Below are positions 19,316 to 28,825 of a stretch of DNA of 64,000 nucleotides, in pieces (position 1 is the stretch's first letter; every line of letters begins with the position of its first letter). This DNA comes from Pseudomonadota bacterium (lineage in GTDB: Bacteria > Pseudomonadota > Gammaproteobacteria > Xanthomonadales > Xanthomonadaceae). Below the pieces are notes generated by a model. The model had not been told where the DNA came from. It ran no database searches and saw only the letters and a program-made list of their open reading frames with translations. Position numbers and translations under genes: made by a program. The DNA lies in assembly GCA_018242485.1 (NCBI GenBank), contig JAFEBV010000041.1, positions 232,596 to 296,595 of the forward strand. Reading direction: 5' to 3'.

Positions 19316-19547
19316 GCAGTTCCTCGTTCGGTGGTTGCGACAGCCCGGCGAACCACCGCCACAGGTTATCGTCTTCGCAATCGAGCAACTGTAGGAATAC
19401 GCTTCTTTCCGCGTCGTCCGCTGCCGACCAGCGGCGCTCCAGATAGCGCGTCAACAGGTGGTCGAGTTCGATCATGCCGCGCCGGCAGCGCCAGCGCAGG
19501 CGGGGCATGTCGGATTCGCTCGAAATCAACGGCGGCAATCCACTCAC
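19275..19547 (-). CDS. sdhE: Succinate dehydrogenase flavinylation factor
   Basis: A 90-residue protein of the SdhE/SDHAF2 family that promotes covalent FAD attachment to SdhA. It has the hallmark RGxxE motif in [15 protein letters not shown] (about residues 22-36), the [18 protein letters not shown] motif, and a C-terminal helix ending IRELPPR. Its ATG overlaps the sdhB stop as ATGA. A second Met at residue 14 would give the more typical short N-terminus. Its place right behind sdhB fits its job. Confidence 0.93.
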   Translation of the reverse strand: MSGLPPLISSESDMPRLRWRCRRGMIELDHLLTRYLERRWSAADDAERSVFLQLLDCEDDNLWRWFAGLSQPPNEELHELIERIRELPPR

Positions 19548-20332
19548 ACGCCGCGTCGCGCCAGCATCAGCTTCTTGATCTCCGCGATCGCCTTGGCGGG
19601 ATTGAGTCCCTTCGGGCAGGTGCGGGTGCAGTTCATGATGGTGTGGCAGCGGTACAGCTTGAACGGATCTTCCAGATCGTCCAGCCGCGCGCCAGTGTCC
19701 TCATCGCGCGAATCCACGATCCAGCGGTAGGCCTGCAACAGGATCGCCGGGCCGAGGTAGCGATCGCCATTCCACCAGTAACTCGGGCAGGCGGTGGAAC
19801 AGCAGGCGCACAGGATGCACTCGTACAGACCGTCGAGTTTCTTGCGCTCATCGGGCGATTGCAGGCGCTCGCGATCCGGCGGCGGTGCGCTCTGGGTGCG
19901 GATCCACGGCTTGATCGAAGCGTGTTGTGCGTAGAAATGCGTCAGGTCGGGGACGAGATCCTTCACCACCGGCATGTGCGGCAGCGGGTAGATCGGCACC
20001 TCGGCCTTGCCGCAGTCCTCGATCGCGCAGATGCACGCCAGCGTGTTGGTGCCGTCGATGTTCATCGCGCACGAACCGCAGATGCCCTCGCGGCAGGAGC
20101 GACGGAAGGTCAGCGTCGGATCGATCTCGTTCTTGATTTTGATGAGGGCATCCAGAACCATCGGCCCGCAGCGCGACAGATCGACCTCGTAGGTGTCGGT
20201 GCGCGGATTGGCGCCGTCGTCGGGATTCCATCGATAGACCTTGAACGCACGCACGTTCTTCGCGCCCGCCGGTGCGGGGAAGCGCTTGCCTTTGCCGATC
20301 TTCGAGTTCTTCGGGAGCGTGAATTCGGCCAT
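19544..20332 (-). CDS. sdhB: Succinate dehydrogenase iron-sulfur subunit
   Basis: Passes electrons from SdhA to ubiquinone in complex II. The 262-residue protein has all cluster ligands: 2Fe-2S Cys at 80, 85, 88 and 100 ([16 protein letters not shown]), then two groups for the 4Fe-4S and 3Fe-4S centres ([17 protein letters not shown] at 172-188 and C229, C235, C239). It is separated from sdhA by a 168-bp spacer carrying inverted heptamer arrays, unusual inside an sdh operon. Confidence 0.98.
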   Translation of the reverse strand: MAEFTLPKNSKIGKGKRFPAPAGAKNVRAFKVYRWNPDDGANPRTDTYEVDLSRCGPMVLDALIKIKNEIDPTLTFRRSCREGICGSCAMNIDGTNTLACICAIEDCGKAEVPIYPLPHMPVVKDLVPDLTHFYAQHASIKPWIRTQSAPPPDRERLQSPDERKKLDGLYECILCACCSTACPSYWWNGDRYLGPAILLQAYRWIVDSRDEDTGARLDDLEDPFKLYRCHTIMNCTRTCPKGLNPAKAIAEIKKLMLARRGV

Positions 20333-20342
20333 GGTTTAGATC

Positions 20343-20499
20343 CGTGAATCGTGAATGGTGAATCGGGGAAGCCGTGAATCGTGAATCGTGAATCGTGAAT
20401 CGTCAGAAGCAAACGCTTCGTGGCCTCCGAAATTCGACATCTCTGTTGCCTCCGTCCTTGCCTTCAACGATTCACCATTCACGTTTCACCATTCACGTT
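20343..20499. repeat. Inverted arrays of GTGAATC/GTGAATG heptamers between sdhA and sdhB
   Basis: 20343-20402 contains about seven tandem heptamers GTGAATC or GTGAATG on the plus strand. 20468-20499 contains the reverse complement, TTCACCATTCACG type units. The two arrays face each other, so the sdhA-sdhB mRNA could form a long stem with a loop of about 65 nt. Similar heptamers occur at 17518-17551. No gene is seen in the spacer. Confidence 0.88.
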
Positions 20500-20500
20500 T

Positions 20501-22294
20501 TCAGTACACCCTCGCCTTCGGCGGCACCGGCTGCACTTCGTCGGTGAGGGTGTTGACGTGCACCGGGCGGTAGTCGAGGCGGGTGTTGCGCTGCGCATCG
20601 ACCCAGCACAGCGAATGCTTGCGCCAGTTGACGTCGTCGCGTTCGGGGAAGTCCTCGCGCGCATGCGCGCCGCGCGATTCCTTGCGCGCCACCGCCGAAA
20701 CGAGGGTGGCCTGCGCCTGCCCGAGCAGGTTCTGCAATTCCAGGGTTTCGATCAGATCGGTGTTCCATACCAGCGAGCGGTCGGTGACCTGCACGTCGTC
20801 GAAGGATTTGGCGATCTGGTTGATCTTCACCACGCCCTCGGCCAGCGTCTGTCCGGTGCGAAACACCGCCGCGTGCGCCTGCATGTCGCGCTGCATCGCA
20901 TCGCGGATCTGCGCAGTGGGCAGGGATCCGTTGGCGTTGCGGATGTGGTCGAAGCGCGCCAGCGCGGCCTCGCAGACATCCGCCGGCAACTTCGGATGCG
21001 ACTGGCCGGGCTGGATCGTCTCGCCGCAGCGGTTGGCCACGGAACGCCCGAACACCACCAGATCGAGCAACGAATTGGAGCCCAGCCGGTTGCCGCCGTG
21101 CACCGACACGCAGGCCGCCTCGCCGATGGCGTACAGGCCCGGCACCGCGTAATCGGGATTGCCGTCCTTCAGCGTCAGCACTTCGGCGTGGTAGTTGGTC
21201 GGGATGCCGCCCATGTTGTAGTGCACGGTCGGCAGCACTGGAATGGGCTGCTTGGTCACGTCCACGCCGGCGAAGATCCGCGCCGATTCGGCGATGCCCG
21301 GCAGCTTCTCGTGGATGATCTTCGGGTCCAGATGATCCAGATGCAGGAAGATGTGGTCGTTCTTTTCGCCCACGCCGCGGCCTTCGCGGATCTCGATGGT
21401 CATCGCGCGGCTGACCACGTCGCGCGAGGCCAGATCCTTGTAGTGCGGCGCGTAGCGCTCCATGAAGCGCTCGCCTTTGGAATTGCGCAGGATGCCGCCC
21501 TCGCCGCGCACGCCCTCGGTGATCAGGCAACCCGCGCCGTAGATGCCGGTGGGATGGAACTGCACGAACTCCATGTCCTGCAACGGCAGGCCGGCGCGCA
21601 GCACCATGCCGCCGCCGTCGCCGGTGCAGGTGTGCGCCGAGGTGCAGGAGAAATACGCGCGGCCGTAGCCGCCGGTGGCGAGCACGGTACCGTGGGCGCG
21701 GAACAGGTGCATTTCGCCGGTGGCCATGTCCATCGCCAGCACGCCGCGGCACGCGCCATCGGCGTCCATGATCAGGTCGAGCGCGAAGTATTCGATGAAG
21801 AAGCGCGCGTCGTGCTTGAGCGATTGCTGGTAGAGCGTGTGCAGCATCGCATGCCCGGTGCGGTCGGCCGCCGCGCAAGTGCGCTGCGCCGGCGGGCCCT
21901 CGCCGAACTGCGTGGTCATGCCGCCGAACGGGCGCTGGTAGATCGTGCCCGCGGCGGTGCGCGAGAACGGCACGCCCTGGTGTTCGAGTTCGATCACCGC
22001 GGCGGGCGCCTCCTTGCACATGTATTCGATGGCGTCCTGATCGCCCAGCCAGTCGCCGCCCTTCACGGTGTCGTAGAAGTGGTAGCGCCAGTCGTCCTCG
22101 CCCATGTTGCCCAGCGCCGCCGCGATGCCGCCCTGCGCGGCCACGGTGTGCGAGCGCGTGGGGAAAACCTTGGTGATGCAGGCGGTGTTCAGGCCCTTGG
22201 AGGACAGGCCGAAGGTCGCGCGCAGGCCGGCGCCGCCGGCGCCGACCACCACCATGTCGAACTGGTGCTCGATGATCTTGTATGCGTTCGTCAT
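20501..22294 (-). CDS. sdhA: Succinate dehydrogenase flavoprotein subunit
   Basis: Oxidises succinate to fumarate with covalently bound FAD at the inner face of the inner membrane. The 597-residue length is standard. The FAD dinucleotide site is [16 protein letters not shown] (about 16-31). The FAD-attachment His is in [11 protein letters not shown] (about 47-57). The substrate/proton-shuttle regions are [11 protein letters not shown] and [16 protein letters not shown]. It lies downstream of sdhC-sdhD with a 46-bp gap. The assembly factors sdhE and the SDHAF4-like gene flank the operon. Confidence 0.98.
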   Translation of the reverse strand: MTNAYKIIEHQFDMVVVGAGGAGLRATFGLSSKGLNTACITKVFPTRSHTVAAQGGIAAALGNMGEDDWRYHFYDTVKGGDWLGDQDAIEYMCKEAPAAVIELEHQGVPFSRTAAGTIYQRPFGGMTTQFGEGPPAQRTCAAADRTGHAMLHTLYQQSLKHDARFFIEYFALDLIMDADGACRGVLAMDMATGEMHLFRAHGTVLATGGYGRAYFSCTSAHTCTGDGGGMVLRAGLPLQDMEFVQFHPTGIYGAGCLITEGVRGEGGILRNSKGERFMERYAPHYKDLASRDVVSRAMTIEIREGRGVGEKNDHIFLHLDHLDPKIIHEKLPGIAESARIFAGVDVTKQPIPVLPTVHYNMGGIPTNYHAEVLTLKDGNPDYAVPGLYAIGEAACVSVHGGNRLGSNSLLDLVVFGRSVANRCGETIQPGQSHPKLPADVCEAALARFDHIRNANGSLPTAQIRDAMQRDMQAHAAVFRTGQTLAEGVVKINQIAKSFDDVQVTDRSLVWNTDLIETLELQNLLGQAQATLVSAVARKESRGAHAREDFPERDDVNWRKHSLCWVDAQRNTRLDYRPVHVNTLTDEVQPVPPKARVY

Positions 22295-22340
22295 GGCGAT
22301 CCGTTGCGGCGAAACTTGATGGAATGCAGAAAGAAATCGA

Positions 22341-22742
22341 TCACGGCACGAACATGCAGCGGGCGATGCCGAACACCGCCGCCAGCGCGCCGAGGGTGCA
22401 GGCGAAGTTGAGCAGCAGTTGCAGGGCCACTTCCTGCCAGCGCGTGTGCACGTAGTCCTCGATCACCACCTGCACGCCGAGCTTGGCGTGCCAGAACAAG
22501 GCCAGCACGAAAGCCAGCAGCGGCAGCGCATAGCGCGGATTGGCGAGGGTCATGCGCCAAGCGTCCTGCCCGGCACCGAGCATCGACAGCAGCAGCCAGA
22601 CGAACCACGGCGTCAGCAGCGCCAGCGCCACCGCGGTCAGGCGCTGCACCCACCAGTGATGCACGCCGTCCTTCGCCGACCCCAGCCCGCGCGCACGCGC
22701 CAGCGGGGTGCGCATCGAATCGTCCATGCCCGGAGCGCTCAT
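22341..22742 (-). CDS. sdhD: Succinate dehydrogenase membrane anchor subunit
   Basis: A 133-residue membrane protein with three helices (about 33-55, 68-90 and 105-130) preceded by the SdhD-type motif [19 protein letters not shown]. The His in [15 protein letters not shown] is the likely haem b ligand. The start at 22742 overlaps the sdhC stop by one base (TGATG), so the anchors are translated together. Longer frames reaching into sdhC were rejected. Confidence 0.93.
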   Translation of the reverse strand: MSAPGMDDSMRTPLARARGLGSAKDGVHHWWVQRLTAVALALLTPWFVWLLLSMLGAGQDAWRMTLANPRYALPLLAFVLALFWHAKLGVQVVIEDYVHTRWQEVALQLLLNFACTLGALAAVFGIARCMFVP

Positions 22743-23140
22743 CACAGGCCTCCCGTGCGGGTCAGGATGCCAGCCCACAGTCCGCCGGTGAGCACGAACG
22801 AGACCACCACCACGACCCAGCCGGACGCATAGAACTGCTTGATCTCGAAGCCCTTGCCGGCATCCCAGAACAGATGGCGGATGCCGTTGCACAGGTGATA
22901 GAACAGGCACCAGCTGCACGCGGCCAGCAGCAGCTTGCCCGGCCATGAAGCCACGTAACCGGAAACCTGCGCGTAGGTTTCCTCGCTGGCGCCGATCGCC
23001 AGCAACCATGCGGCGAGGGCGAACGCGCCGACCGCGAGCACGATCCCGGTGGCGCGATGCAGAATCGACAGCACCGTGGTGATCTGCGGCTTGTAGACCT
23101 GCCAGTGCGGCGAAAGCGGGCGTTGCGGTGTGGCCATCAT
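22742..23140 (-). CDS. sdhC: Succinate dehydrogenase cytochrome b556 subunit
   Basis: A 132-residue anchor with three membrane helices. The N-terminal signature SPHWQVYKPQITTVLSILHRATG carries the quinone-site Ser and Arg region, and FYHLCNGIRHLFWD carries the haem-ligand His. With SdhD it binds haem b and ubiquinone. A second Met follows the first directly, so the start may be one codon later. The small SDHAF4-like gene ends 89 bp upstream on the same strand. Confidence 0.95.
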   Translation of the reverse strand: MMATPQRPLSPHWQVYKPQITTVLSILHRATGIVLAVGAFALAAWLLAIGASEETYAQVSGYVASWPGKLLLAACSWCLFYHLCNGIRHLFWDAGKGFEIKQFYASGWVVVVVSFVLTGGLWAGILTRTGGL

Positions 23141-23229
23141 CGTTCTTCCGTCAAGGTGTGTCCGTCAGGGGCGTCCGTCGGAGCGTGCGGATGGGCGACC
23201 CTTGCGGCGGTCGCGGCATCCTCGAGGAA

Positions 23230-23412
23230 TCAAAAATCGATGCAGCGGCCGTTTTTCTCCCAGTCGCCGTAACGGGTCGGATCGAGCCCCTCGCGACCGC
23301 CGAACTCGCGCGGCGGTGCCTTGCCGTCGTCATGGGAAGCGGCTTCGGACAGCGGCTGCGACGGTGCAGCGGCATCCTCGGCGGCAGTCTCGTTGGGGGT
23401 TTGGCTTATCAT
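23230..23412 (-). CDS. DUF1674 protein, SDHAF4-like succinate dehydrogenase assembly factor
   Basis: A 60-residue protein whose C-terminus carries the DUF1674/SDHAF4 signature: GGREGLDPTRYGDWEKNGRC followed by IDF. The N-terminal half is disordered and Ala/Glu/Ser-rich. In mitochondria SDHAF4 binds free flavinylated SDHA and protects it before it joins SDHB. The location directly upstream of sdhC supports a like role here, an inference from motif and context. The gene is divergent from ygfZ with 42 bp between starts. Confidence 0.85.
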   Translation of the reverse strand: MISQTPNETAAEDAAAPSQPLSEAASHDDGKAPPREFGGREGLDPTRYGDWEKNGRCIDF

Positions 23413-23454
23413 CTGTGCGCTCGCAGCAACCTGCGAAGTCTAAGACCCGCAGCC

Positions 23455-24342
23455 ATGCCAGACAAGCAAGACGCGCCATCCACCCTCGTCGCCCTGCCCG
23501 ACTGGCAGGTGCTGGAAGCCGTGGGTGCCGATGCCGCGACTTTCCTGCAGGCGCAGACCATGAACGATCTACGCCCGCTGACGCCGGGCCATTGGCAATG
23601 GAATGGCTGGCTCAACCCGAAGGGACGGTTGATCGCGCTGTTCGCGCTGGCCGCGCTGGATGCGCAGCATTACTGGCTGCTCATCCCGGACCTGCCGGCG
23701 GTGGAACTGGGCGATCGGCTGCGGCGCTTCGTGTTCCGCAGCAAGCTCAAACTCGTTGCGCGCGAGGATCTGTGCGCCCGCGGCCAGTTCGGCGGCCCGC
23801 GCCGCGCGCAGGGATCGGCGTTCCATCGCGCCACCGATGGCGATTCGGAATCCGTTTCCTTCGACATGGGCGATGCGACCGCTGCGCGCACGCTGCACAT
23901 CGGCGCGCGCATCGCCGCTGGCGATCCATCAGCCCATAATGAAGACGATGCACATTCACTGCGTCAGCGCTGGCGGGCGTTCGACCTCGCCCACGGCCTG
24001 CCGCGCCTGCCGGCCGATCAGGTCGAACAATGGACGCCGCAAATGCTCTCGCTGGAGCGCCTGCATGCCTTCAGCCTGAAGAAGGGCTGCTATCCCGGGC
24101 AGGAGATCGTCGCGCGCACGCACTTCCTCGGTCAGGCCAAGCGTGCGCTGGCACGGCTGTCGGGATCGGCGCTGGAACCCGGCGCGCAGGTGTTTGCGGC
24201 GGAACGCCCGCTGGGCAGCGTGGTCTGCGCCACCGGCGGCGAAGCACTGGCGGTGCTGGCGGTCGAACGCCCCGCCGAAGGCTGGATGTGCAACGGCGCG
24301 CCCTGCCGTGAGGTGCCGTTGATCGACGGGCTGGCGCGCTGA
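23455..24342 (+). CDS. ygfZ: YgfZ-like folate-binding iron-sulfur protein
   Basis: A 295-residue member of the YgfZ/GcvT-related family, which uses folate and helps the synthesis or repair of certain iron-sulfur proteins. The diagnostic KGCYPGQEIVART, with its reactive Cys, is at about 210-222, preceded by LPADQVEQWTPQMLSLERL. The start at 23455 gives the usual N-terminus (ALPDWQVLEAVGADAATFLQ). The longer frame from 23128 is antisense to the SDHAF4-like gene. Placement beside the Fe-S-rich sdh operon is consistent with its role. Confidence 0.93.
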   Translation: MPDKQDAPSTLVALPDWQVLEAVGADAATFLQAQTMNDLRPLTPGHWQWNGWLNPKGRLIALFALAALDAQHYWLLIPDLPAVELGDRLRRFVFRSKLKLVAREDLCARGQFGGPRRAQGSAFHRATDGDSESVSFDMGDATAARTLHIGARIAAGDPSAHNEDDAHSLRQRWRAFDLAHGLPRLPADQVEQWTPQMLSLERLHAFSLKKGCYPGQEIVARTHFLGQAKRALARLSGSALEPGAQVFAAERPLGSVVCATGGEALAVLAVERPAEGWMCNGAPCREVPLIDGLAR

Positions 24343-24450
24343 GCACTTGAGTACACGACGTCCGAAGGCGACGCACAAGTCGTCCGGGACGATCAGACGG
24401 AAGTGATACACGCCGGATCGGTGCCGCAACAGATGATGGGGCAGTCGCAT
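24340..24450 (-). pseudogene. Tyrosine integrase, N-terminal remnant
   Basis: Starting at an ATG at 24450 the minus strand reads MRLPHHLLRHRSGVYHFRLI, then VPDDLCVAFGRRVLK. This is the N-terminal DUF6538-type region of phage integrases found in Xanthomonads. After about 37 residues similarity ends and the frame runs antisense through ygfZ. It begins 82 bp beyond the 3' end of tRNA-Ser(GCU), the position of an integrase in a tRNA-integrated element. Confidence 0.7.
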
Positions 24451-24532
24451 GGCTGGAGTTGATCAACCGGCTGACCAACCAATGCACTTTTTCGAAAAAA
24501 TTAGCCCATGAAAAATAAGGCGTTTTTAATAC

Positions 24533-24625
24533 TGGCGGAGAGAGAGGGATTCGAACCCTCGATGCAGCTTTTGACCGCATACTCCCTTAGCAGGGGAGCC
24601 CCTTCGGCCTCTCGGGCATCTCTCC
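24533..24625 (-). tRNA. tRNA-Ser(GCU)
   Basis: A class II tRNA of 93 nt on the minus strand: acceptor GGAGAGA pairing with TCTCTCC, anticodon loop CTGCTAA (anticodon GCT), long variable arm, T-arm GGGTTCGAATCCC, discriminator G and encoded CCA. It follows csrA by 53 bp. An integrase remnant lies just downstream. Confidence 0.96.
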
Positions 24626-24678
24626 GGGACTTGACGGCGGCGCGGGCAAGCCGCGAGCCGGACGCGCAAGAATACCGG

Positions 24679-24921
24679 CTATGGCTTGCCGGGTAAACCC
24701 GCAGGCGAGGCCGTCGGCTCGCTGCCGGCCTCGGACGCGGCAACACCCGCACCGGACTCATCCTTGTGGATGCGCTGGAATATCTCCTCGCGGTGCACGG
24801 CCACGTCCTTGGGCGCGGTGATGCCGATGCGCACCTGATTGCCCTTCACGCCGAGCACGGTAACCGTGACCGCGTCGCCGATCATCAGGGTCTCTCCAAC
24901 CCTTCGGGTCAAGATCAACAT
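24679..24921 (-). CDS. csrA: Carbon storage regulator (RNA-binding)
   Basis: An 80-residue post-transcriptional regulator that binds GGA motifs in mRNA leaders as a dimer. Residues 1-55 match CsrA ([20 protein letters not shown], then [19 protein letters not shown]). The last 25 residues (from KDESGAGV) are a flexible Gly/Ala/Ser tail longer than in E. coli CsrA, which has 61 residues. A strong GGAAGGAG site precedes the ATG at 24921. The gene lies between alaS and tRNA-Ser, as in many gammaproteobacteria. Confidence 0.97.
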   Translation of the reverse strand: MLILTRRVGETLMIGDAVTVTVLGVKGNQVRIGITAPKDVAVHREEIFQRIHKDESGAGVAASEAGSEPTASPAGLPGKP

Positions 24922-25246
24922 CGCTCGCTCCTTCCCCGGCATCCGGCCGGGGCTGCGCATCGCAGGTTGCAGGACGCATGGCCACTGCCGCCTGAATACG
25001 CCTGCGATGGTATCCACCACCCCGCCCCGGCGCAATGCGCGGAAGGCATGACTGAAGACCGATGCGGGACGAATGTCACGTGTTGTGACGCGGCGCACGG
25101 GACGCAGCCTGTGTGCGGGCTTCGCGCCAGCAGGCTGTGACTGGGGCTTGGGGAAAGGTGCCAGTTCTGCCCGCATCCGGCGCTTCGCGCCGCCCCGCCT
25201 TCGCGGGGGCAAGCTCTTCCCCTAAAGGGGGAAGGAAAACGCAAGC
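24922..25246. other. alaS-csrA spacer with palindromic repeats
   Basis: 325 bp without a convincing gene. The csrA promoter and leader must lie here. 25171-25236 contains stacked palindromes (GGCGCTTCGCGCC, CCCCGCCTTCGCGGGGG and CTTCCCCTAAAGGGGGAAG) of the REP-like type, just downstream of the alaS stop. They could end or protect the alaS mRNA. Confidence 0.6.
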
Positions 25247-27943
25247 TCACGCCACCTTCTGCGCCAGCCAGCCGCGCACGCCGTCCAATGCGGCGATCAG
25301 CGCCGGGCCGTCGGTGCCGCCACCCTGCGCGAGGTCAGGACGACCGCCACCCTTGCCGCCGATTTGAGTGGCGATATGACCGAGCAGGTCGCCGGCCTTC
25401 ACCCGCGCCAGCGCCTTGCCATGCACGCCGGCGATCAGGGTGGCGCGGCCCTCGGCGACCGAGGCCAGCACGATCACCGCATCGCCGAGCTGCTGTTTGA
25501 GCTGATCCACGCTCTCGCGCAGCGCCTTGGCGTCCACGCCCTCCAGCCGTGCGGCGACCAGCTTGAAATCGCCGATCGCCTGCGCGGTGGCGGCGAGATC
25601 GCTGGCCGCGCCGGCATTGGCCTTCGCCTTGAGTTGTTCGAGTTCGCGCTCGGTCTTCTTCTGCCGTTCGAGCAACTGGACCAGCTTGTCCTCAAGGTCC
25701 ACGCCACGTCCGCCGAGCAGGTAGGCGACGTGCGCGAGCGTGCGCTCACCGGCCGCGATGTGCGCGAGCGCGCCCTGCCCCGTCACCGCCTCGATGCGGC
25801 GCACACCTGCCGCGACGCCACCTTCCGAAAGAATCTTGAACACGCCGATGTCGCCGGTGCGATGCACATGCGTGCCGCCGCACAGCTCGGTGGAGAACGC
25901 GCCCATGCGCAGCACGCGCACGCGCTCGCCGTACTTCTCGCCGAACAGCGCCATCGCGCCGAAGTCGAGCGCTTCCTGCATCCCCATCTGGTGCACTTCG
26001 GCCTGCGCGTTGCGGCGGATCTCGGCATTCACCATCGACTCGATGGTCGCCAGTTGCTCGTGCGTGACCGCATGGAAATGCATGAAGTCGAAACGCAGGC
26101 GCTCGGGCGCGACCAGCGAGCCCTTCTGGGTGACGTGATCGCCGAGCACGGTGCGCAGCGCGGCGTGCAGCAGGTGTGTCGCCGAATGATTGAGGACGAT
26201 GGCCTGCCGGCGCGCGGCATCGACATGCGCATCGAGCGCAGCGCCCACGCGCAACGGCTGCGCGCCGTGCCAGCGGCCGACGTGGCCGAAGAACACGCCG
26301 CCCATCTTCAGGGTGTCGTCCACTTCCAGCCGTCCATCGCCGTTGGAAAGGGTGCCGGTGTCGCCGACCTGCCCGCCAGACTCGGCGTAGAACGGCGTAC
26401 GATCCAGGATCACCAAGCCGCCCTCGCCCTCGGCCAGATACTCGATCTGCCGGCCCTCGCGGACGATGCCGACCACCTTGCAGCCCGTCGCGGCGAGCGT
26501 TTCATACCCGAGGAATACCGTGGGCGCGAGCTGGCTGGCCAGTTCCGCCGGCATCTGCCCCTTGGCCTCGAACTTGCCGGCGGCGCGCGCACGCTCGCGC
26601 TGGCGCTCCATCGCCTGCTCGAAGCCGGCCATGTCCACCGACAGGCCACGCTCGCGGGCGATGTCGGCGGTCAAGTCCACCGGGAAGCCGTAGGTGTCGT
26701 ACAGGCGGAAGGCATCGCAACCAGAAATCACGCGTGGAGCTGTCGTTAATTCAGCAGACATGGCTGAGCCGTCGCCAAACGCGACTTCCTCGAAAACCTT
26801 CATTCCGTTTTCCAGCGTCTCGCCAAAACGGTGTTCCTCGGCGCGCAGCGCTTCCTCGACCAAACGCTGTTTGGTCGCCAGTTCGGGATAGGCCGTGCCC
26901 ATCTGCTCGACCAGCGGCGCGACCATCTTCCAGAAGAACTCACCGCGCACGCCGAGCATCCAGCCGTGACGCAGGGCACGGCGGATGATCCGACGCAGCA
27001 CATAGCCACGGCCTTCGTTCGACGGCAACACGCCATCGACGATCAGGAAGCTGCACGCGCGGATATGGTCGGCGATCACCCGCAACGATTTGTTGGCGAG
27101 ATCCGTCGTCGCGGTGAGTTCGCCGGCGACGCGGATCAGGTGCGCGAACAGGTCGATCTCGTAATTGGAATGCACATGCTGCAACACCGCCGCGAGGCGC
27201 TCCAGACCCATGCCGGTATCCACGCACGGCGCCGGCAGCGGCGAGAGCGTGCCGTCGGGCGCGCGGTCGAACTGCATGAAAACCAGATTCCAGATCTCGA
27301 TGTAGCGATCGCCGTCCTCGTCGGGCGAACCGGGCGGGCCGCCGGGAATGCCCTCGCCGTGGTCGTAGAAAATCTCGGTGCACGGTCCGCAGGGGCCGGT
27401 GTCGGCCATCTGCCAGAAATTGTCGGAAGCGAACGGCGCGCCCTTGTTGTCGCCGATGCGCACGATGCGCGCGGCCGGCACGCCGACTTGCTGGTGCCAG
27501 ATGTCGTAGGCGTCGTCATCGGTGTGATAGACGGTGATCCACAGCCGCTCCGCGGGCAGCCCGTACACTTGGGTGAGCAGTTCCCATGCCCACACGATCG
27601 CCTCGCGCTTGAAGTAATCGCCGAACGACCAATTACCCAGCATCTCGAAGAAGGTGTGGTGGCGCGCGGTGTAGCCGACCGAATCCAGATCGTTGTGCTT
27701 GCCGCCGGCGCGCAGGCAGCGCTGCACGTCGGCCGCGCGCATGTAGGGCAGCTTTTCGCTGCCGAGGAAGACGTGCTTGAACTGCACCATCCCTGAGTTG
27801 GTGAACAGCAGGGTCGGATCGTTGCTCGGCACCAGCGAGGCCGAGGGCACGATGGCGTGGCCGCGCTCGCGGAAGAACTCGAGGAAGCTGGCGCGGATCG
27901 CGCTGGTGGAGGTCGGGTGGGCGGGAAGACTGCTGGAGGTCAT
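25247..27943 (-). CDS. alaS: Alanyl-tRNA synthetase
   Basis: Charges tRNA-Ala and edits mischarged Ser/Gly. The 898-residue protein has the class II catalytic domain ([37 protein letters not shown]), the editing domain with zinc/active-site motifs HSATHLLH and [13 protein letters not shown], and the C-terminal oligomerisation/C-Ala domain ending with a Gly-rich [15 protein letters not shown]. The start at 27943 follows a GGAGG site at normal distance. A locally AT-richer patch near 26725-26775 adds about ten residues before [15 protein letters not shown] compared with E. coli. Confidence 0.98.
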   Translation of the reverse strand: MTSSSLPAHPTSTSAIRASFLEFFRERGHAIVPSASLVPSNDPTLLFTNSGMVQFKHVFLGSEKLPYMRAADVQRCLRAGGKHNDLDSVGYTARHHTFFEMLGNWSFGDYFKREAIVWAWELLTQVYGLPAERLWITVYHTDDDAYDIWHQQVGVPAARIVRIGDNKGAPFASDNFWQMADTGPCGPCTEIFYDHGEGIPGGPPGSPDEDGDRYIEIWNLVFMQFDRAPDGTLSPLPAPCVDTGMGLERLAAVLQHVHSNYEIDLFAHLIRVAGELTATTDLANKSLRVIADHIRACSFLIVDGVLPSNEGRGYVLRRIIRRALRHGWMLGVRGEFFWKMVAPLVEQMGTAYPELATKQRLVEEALRAEEHRFGETLENGMKVFEEVAFGDGSAMSAELTTAPRVISGCDAFRLYDTYGFPVDLTADIARERGLSVDMAGFEQAMERQRERARAAGKFEAKGQMPAELASQLAPTVFLGYETLAATGCKVVGIVREGRQIEYLAEGEGGLVILDRTPFYAESGGQVGDTGTLSNGDGRLEVDDTLKMGGVFFGHVGRWHGAQPLRVGAALDAHVDAARRQAIVLNHSATHLLHAALRTVLGDHVTQKGSLVAPERLRFDFMHFHAVTHEQLATIESMVNAEIRRNAQAEVHQMGMQEALDFGAMALFGEKYGERVRVLRMGAFSTELCGGTHVHRTGDIGVFKILSEGGVAAGVRRIEAVTGQGALAHIAAGERTLAHVAYLLGGRGVDLEDKLVQLLERQKKTERELEQLKAKANAGAASDLAATAQAIGDFKLVAARLEGVDAKALRESVDQLKQQLGDAVIVLASVAEGRATLIAGVHGKALARVKAGDLLGHIATQIGGKGGGRPDLAQGGGTDGPALIAALDGVRGWLAQKVA

Positions 27944-28180
27944 GGCGGGCGGTGCAAGGCATGGAAGACGGGACGTGCGCGCAGATGTCGTGCGCAACCG
28001 GCGCGCCGTCGCCTCGGGCGACTGCATCGAACCATGCGGGATCGGGTGCGGAAGCGTGCGGGGGCGCGGCGGGCGCAGGTGCCTAGGGTAGCAGGTCGGC
28101 GACGATCGGGTTCTCGAAAACGAACCCCCGGTCTCAGTGGTTCCTTTCAGCCAGCGACATCTCGATGGGCCAGGCTGAAG

Positions 28181-28220
28181 CGCCTCTCCATGCGGGAGAG
28201 TGGTTGGTGTGAGGGGTGGC
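28181..28220. repeat. Degenerate REP-like palindrome after recX
   Basis: CCTCTCCATGCGGGAGAG followed by a G/T-rich tail resembles the palindromic elements at 2173 and 17456 in decayed form. It starts right after the recX stop, in the 277-bp recX-alaS spacer (27944-28220), which otherwise shows no gene. Confidence 0.5.
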
Positions 28221-28724
28221 TTACTCCGTGCTATCCCAATCCCAGTTTGAAACGTCTTCACGGGCTCCCGACCCAACCGCCGCAAACGCATCGGCAGGCG
28301 CGAAGCCGCGGCGTAGCAGCAGGTCGATGGCTTTGCGGCGCTGCCTCGGATCCTTCAGGACTGCCGGCGTGAAGCGTCGCATGATGATGATGCATGCTGC
28401 TTCGCGCCAGTCGGTCTCGCAGGCCGCCAGCGCCACGGCGACCTGTTCGCTCCGCAAGCCGTGCGTCGCCAGTTCGGTACGGATGCGCACCGGACCGTAG
28501 CCGGCACCCGCACGCGAGCGCGCGAGGCCTTCGGCAAAGCGTTCATCGTTCTGCCAGCCTTCCTGTGCGAGCCGATCCACGGCCGCGATGGCCTCATCCT
28601 GCGCCACACCCCGCGCGGCGAGTTTGCGGGTCAGCTCCTTGCGTGAGTGCTCGCGGCGTACCAGCAGGCCGATGGCGCGCTGAGTGGGTGATGACGGCAC
28701 GCGGGTAGGCATTCGATGTGTCAT
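28221..28724 (-). CDS. recX: RecX, modulator of RecA
   Basis: A 167-residue basic helical protein that binds RecA filaments and limits their extension. It shows the three-helix RecX repeats: [39 protein letters not shown] and [15 protein letters not shown]. In relatives recX directly follows recA. Here a toxin-antitoxin pair separates them, and the gap from toxin stop to recX start is about 100 bp, so recX may no longer share the full recA transcript. Confidence 0.93.
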   Translation of the reverse strand: MTHRMPTRVPSSPTQRAIGLLVRREHSRKELTRKLAARGVAQDEAIAAVDRLAQEGWQNDERFAEGLARSRAGAGYGPVRIRTELATHGLRSEQVAVALAACETDWREAACIIIMRRFTPAVLKDPRQRRKAIDLLLRRGFAPADAFAAVGSGAREDVSNWDWDSTE

Positions 28725-28825
28725 GTTGCGCGTGGGGTCATCGTTTCATCCCTGCGGAAGAAGTGACCTGCGACACTGGAACTTTCGGCTTCCTTGCCTC
28801 AATAGGCACATCGTCCTTGGCGTCT

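Noticed and set aside
20343..20499. CRISPR array
   Set aside because: The repeats are 7 bp, contiguous without unique spacers, and inverted relative to each other; no cas genes are present.
23956..24339. Continuation of the integrase remnant as a real gene
   Set aside because: Beyond residue 37 it is antisense to ygfZ, which carries the full YgfZ signature.
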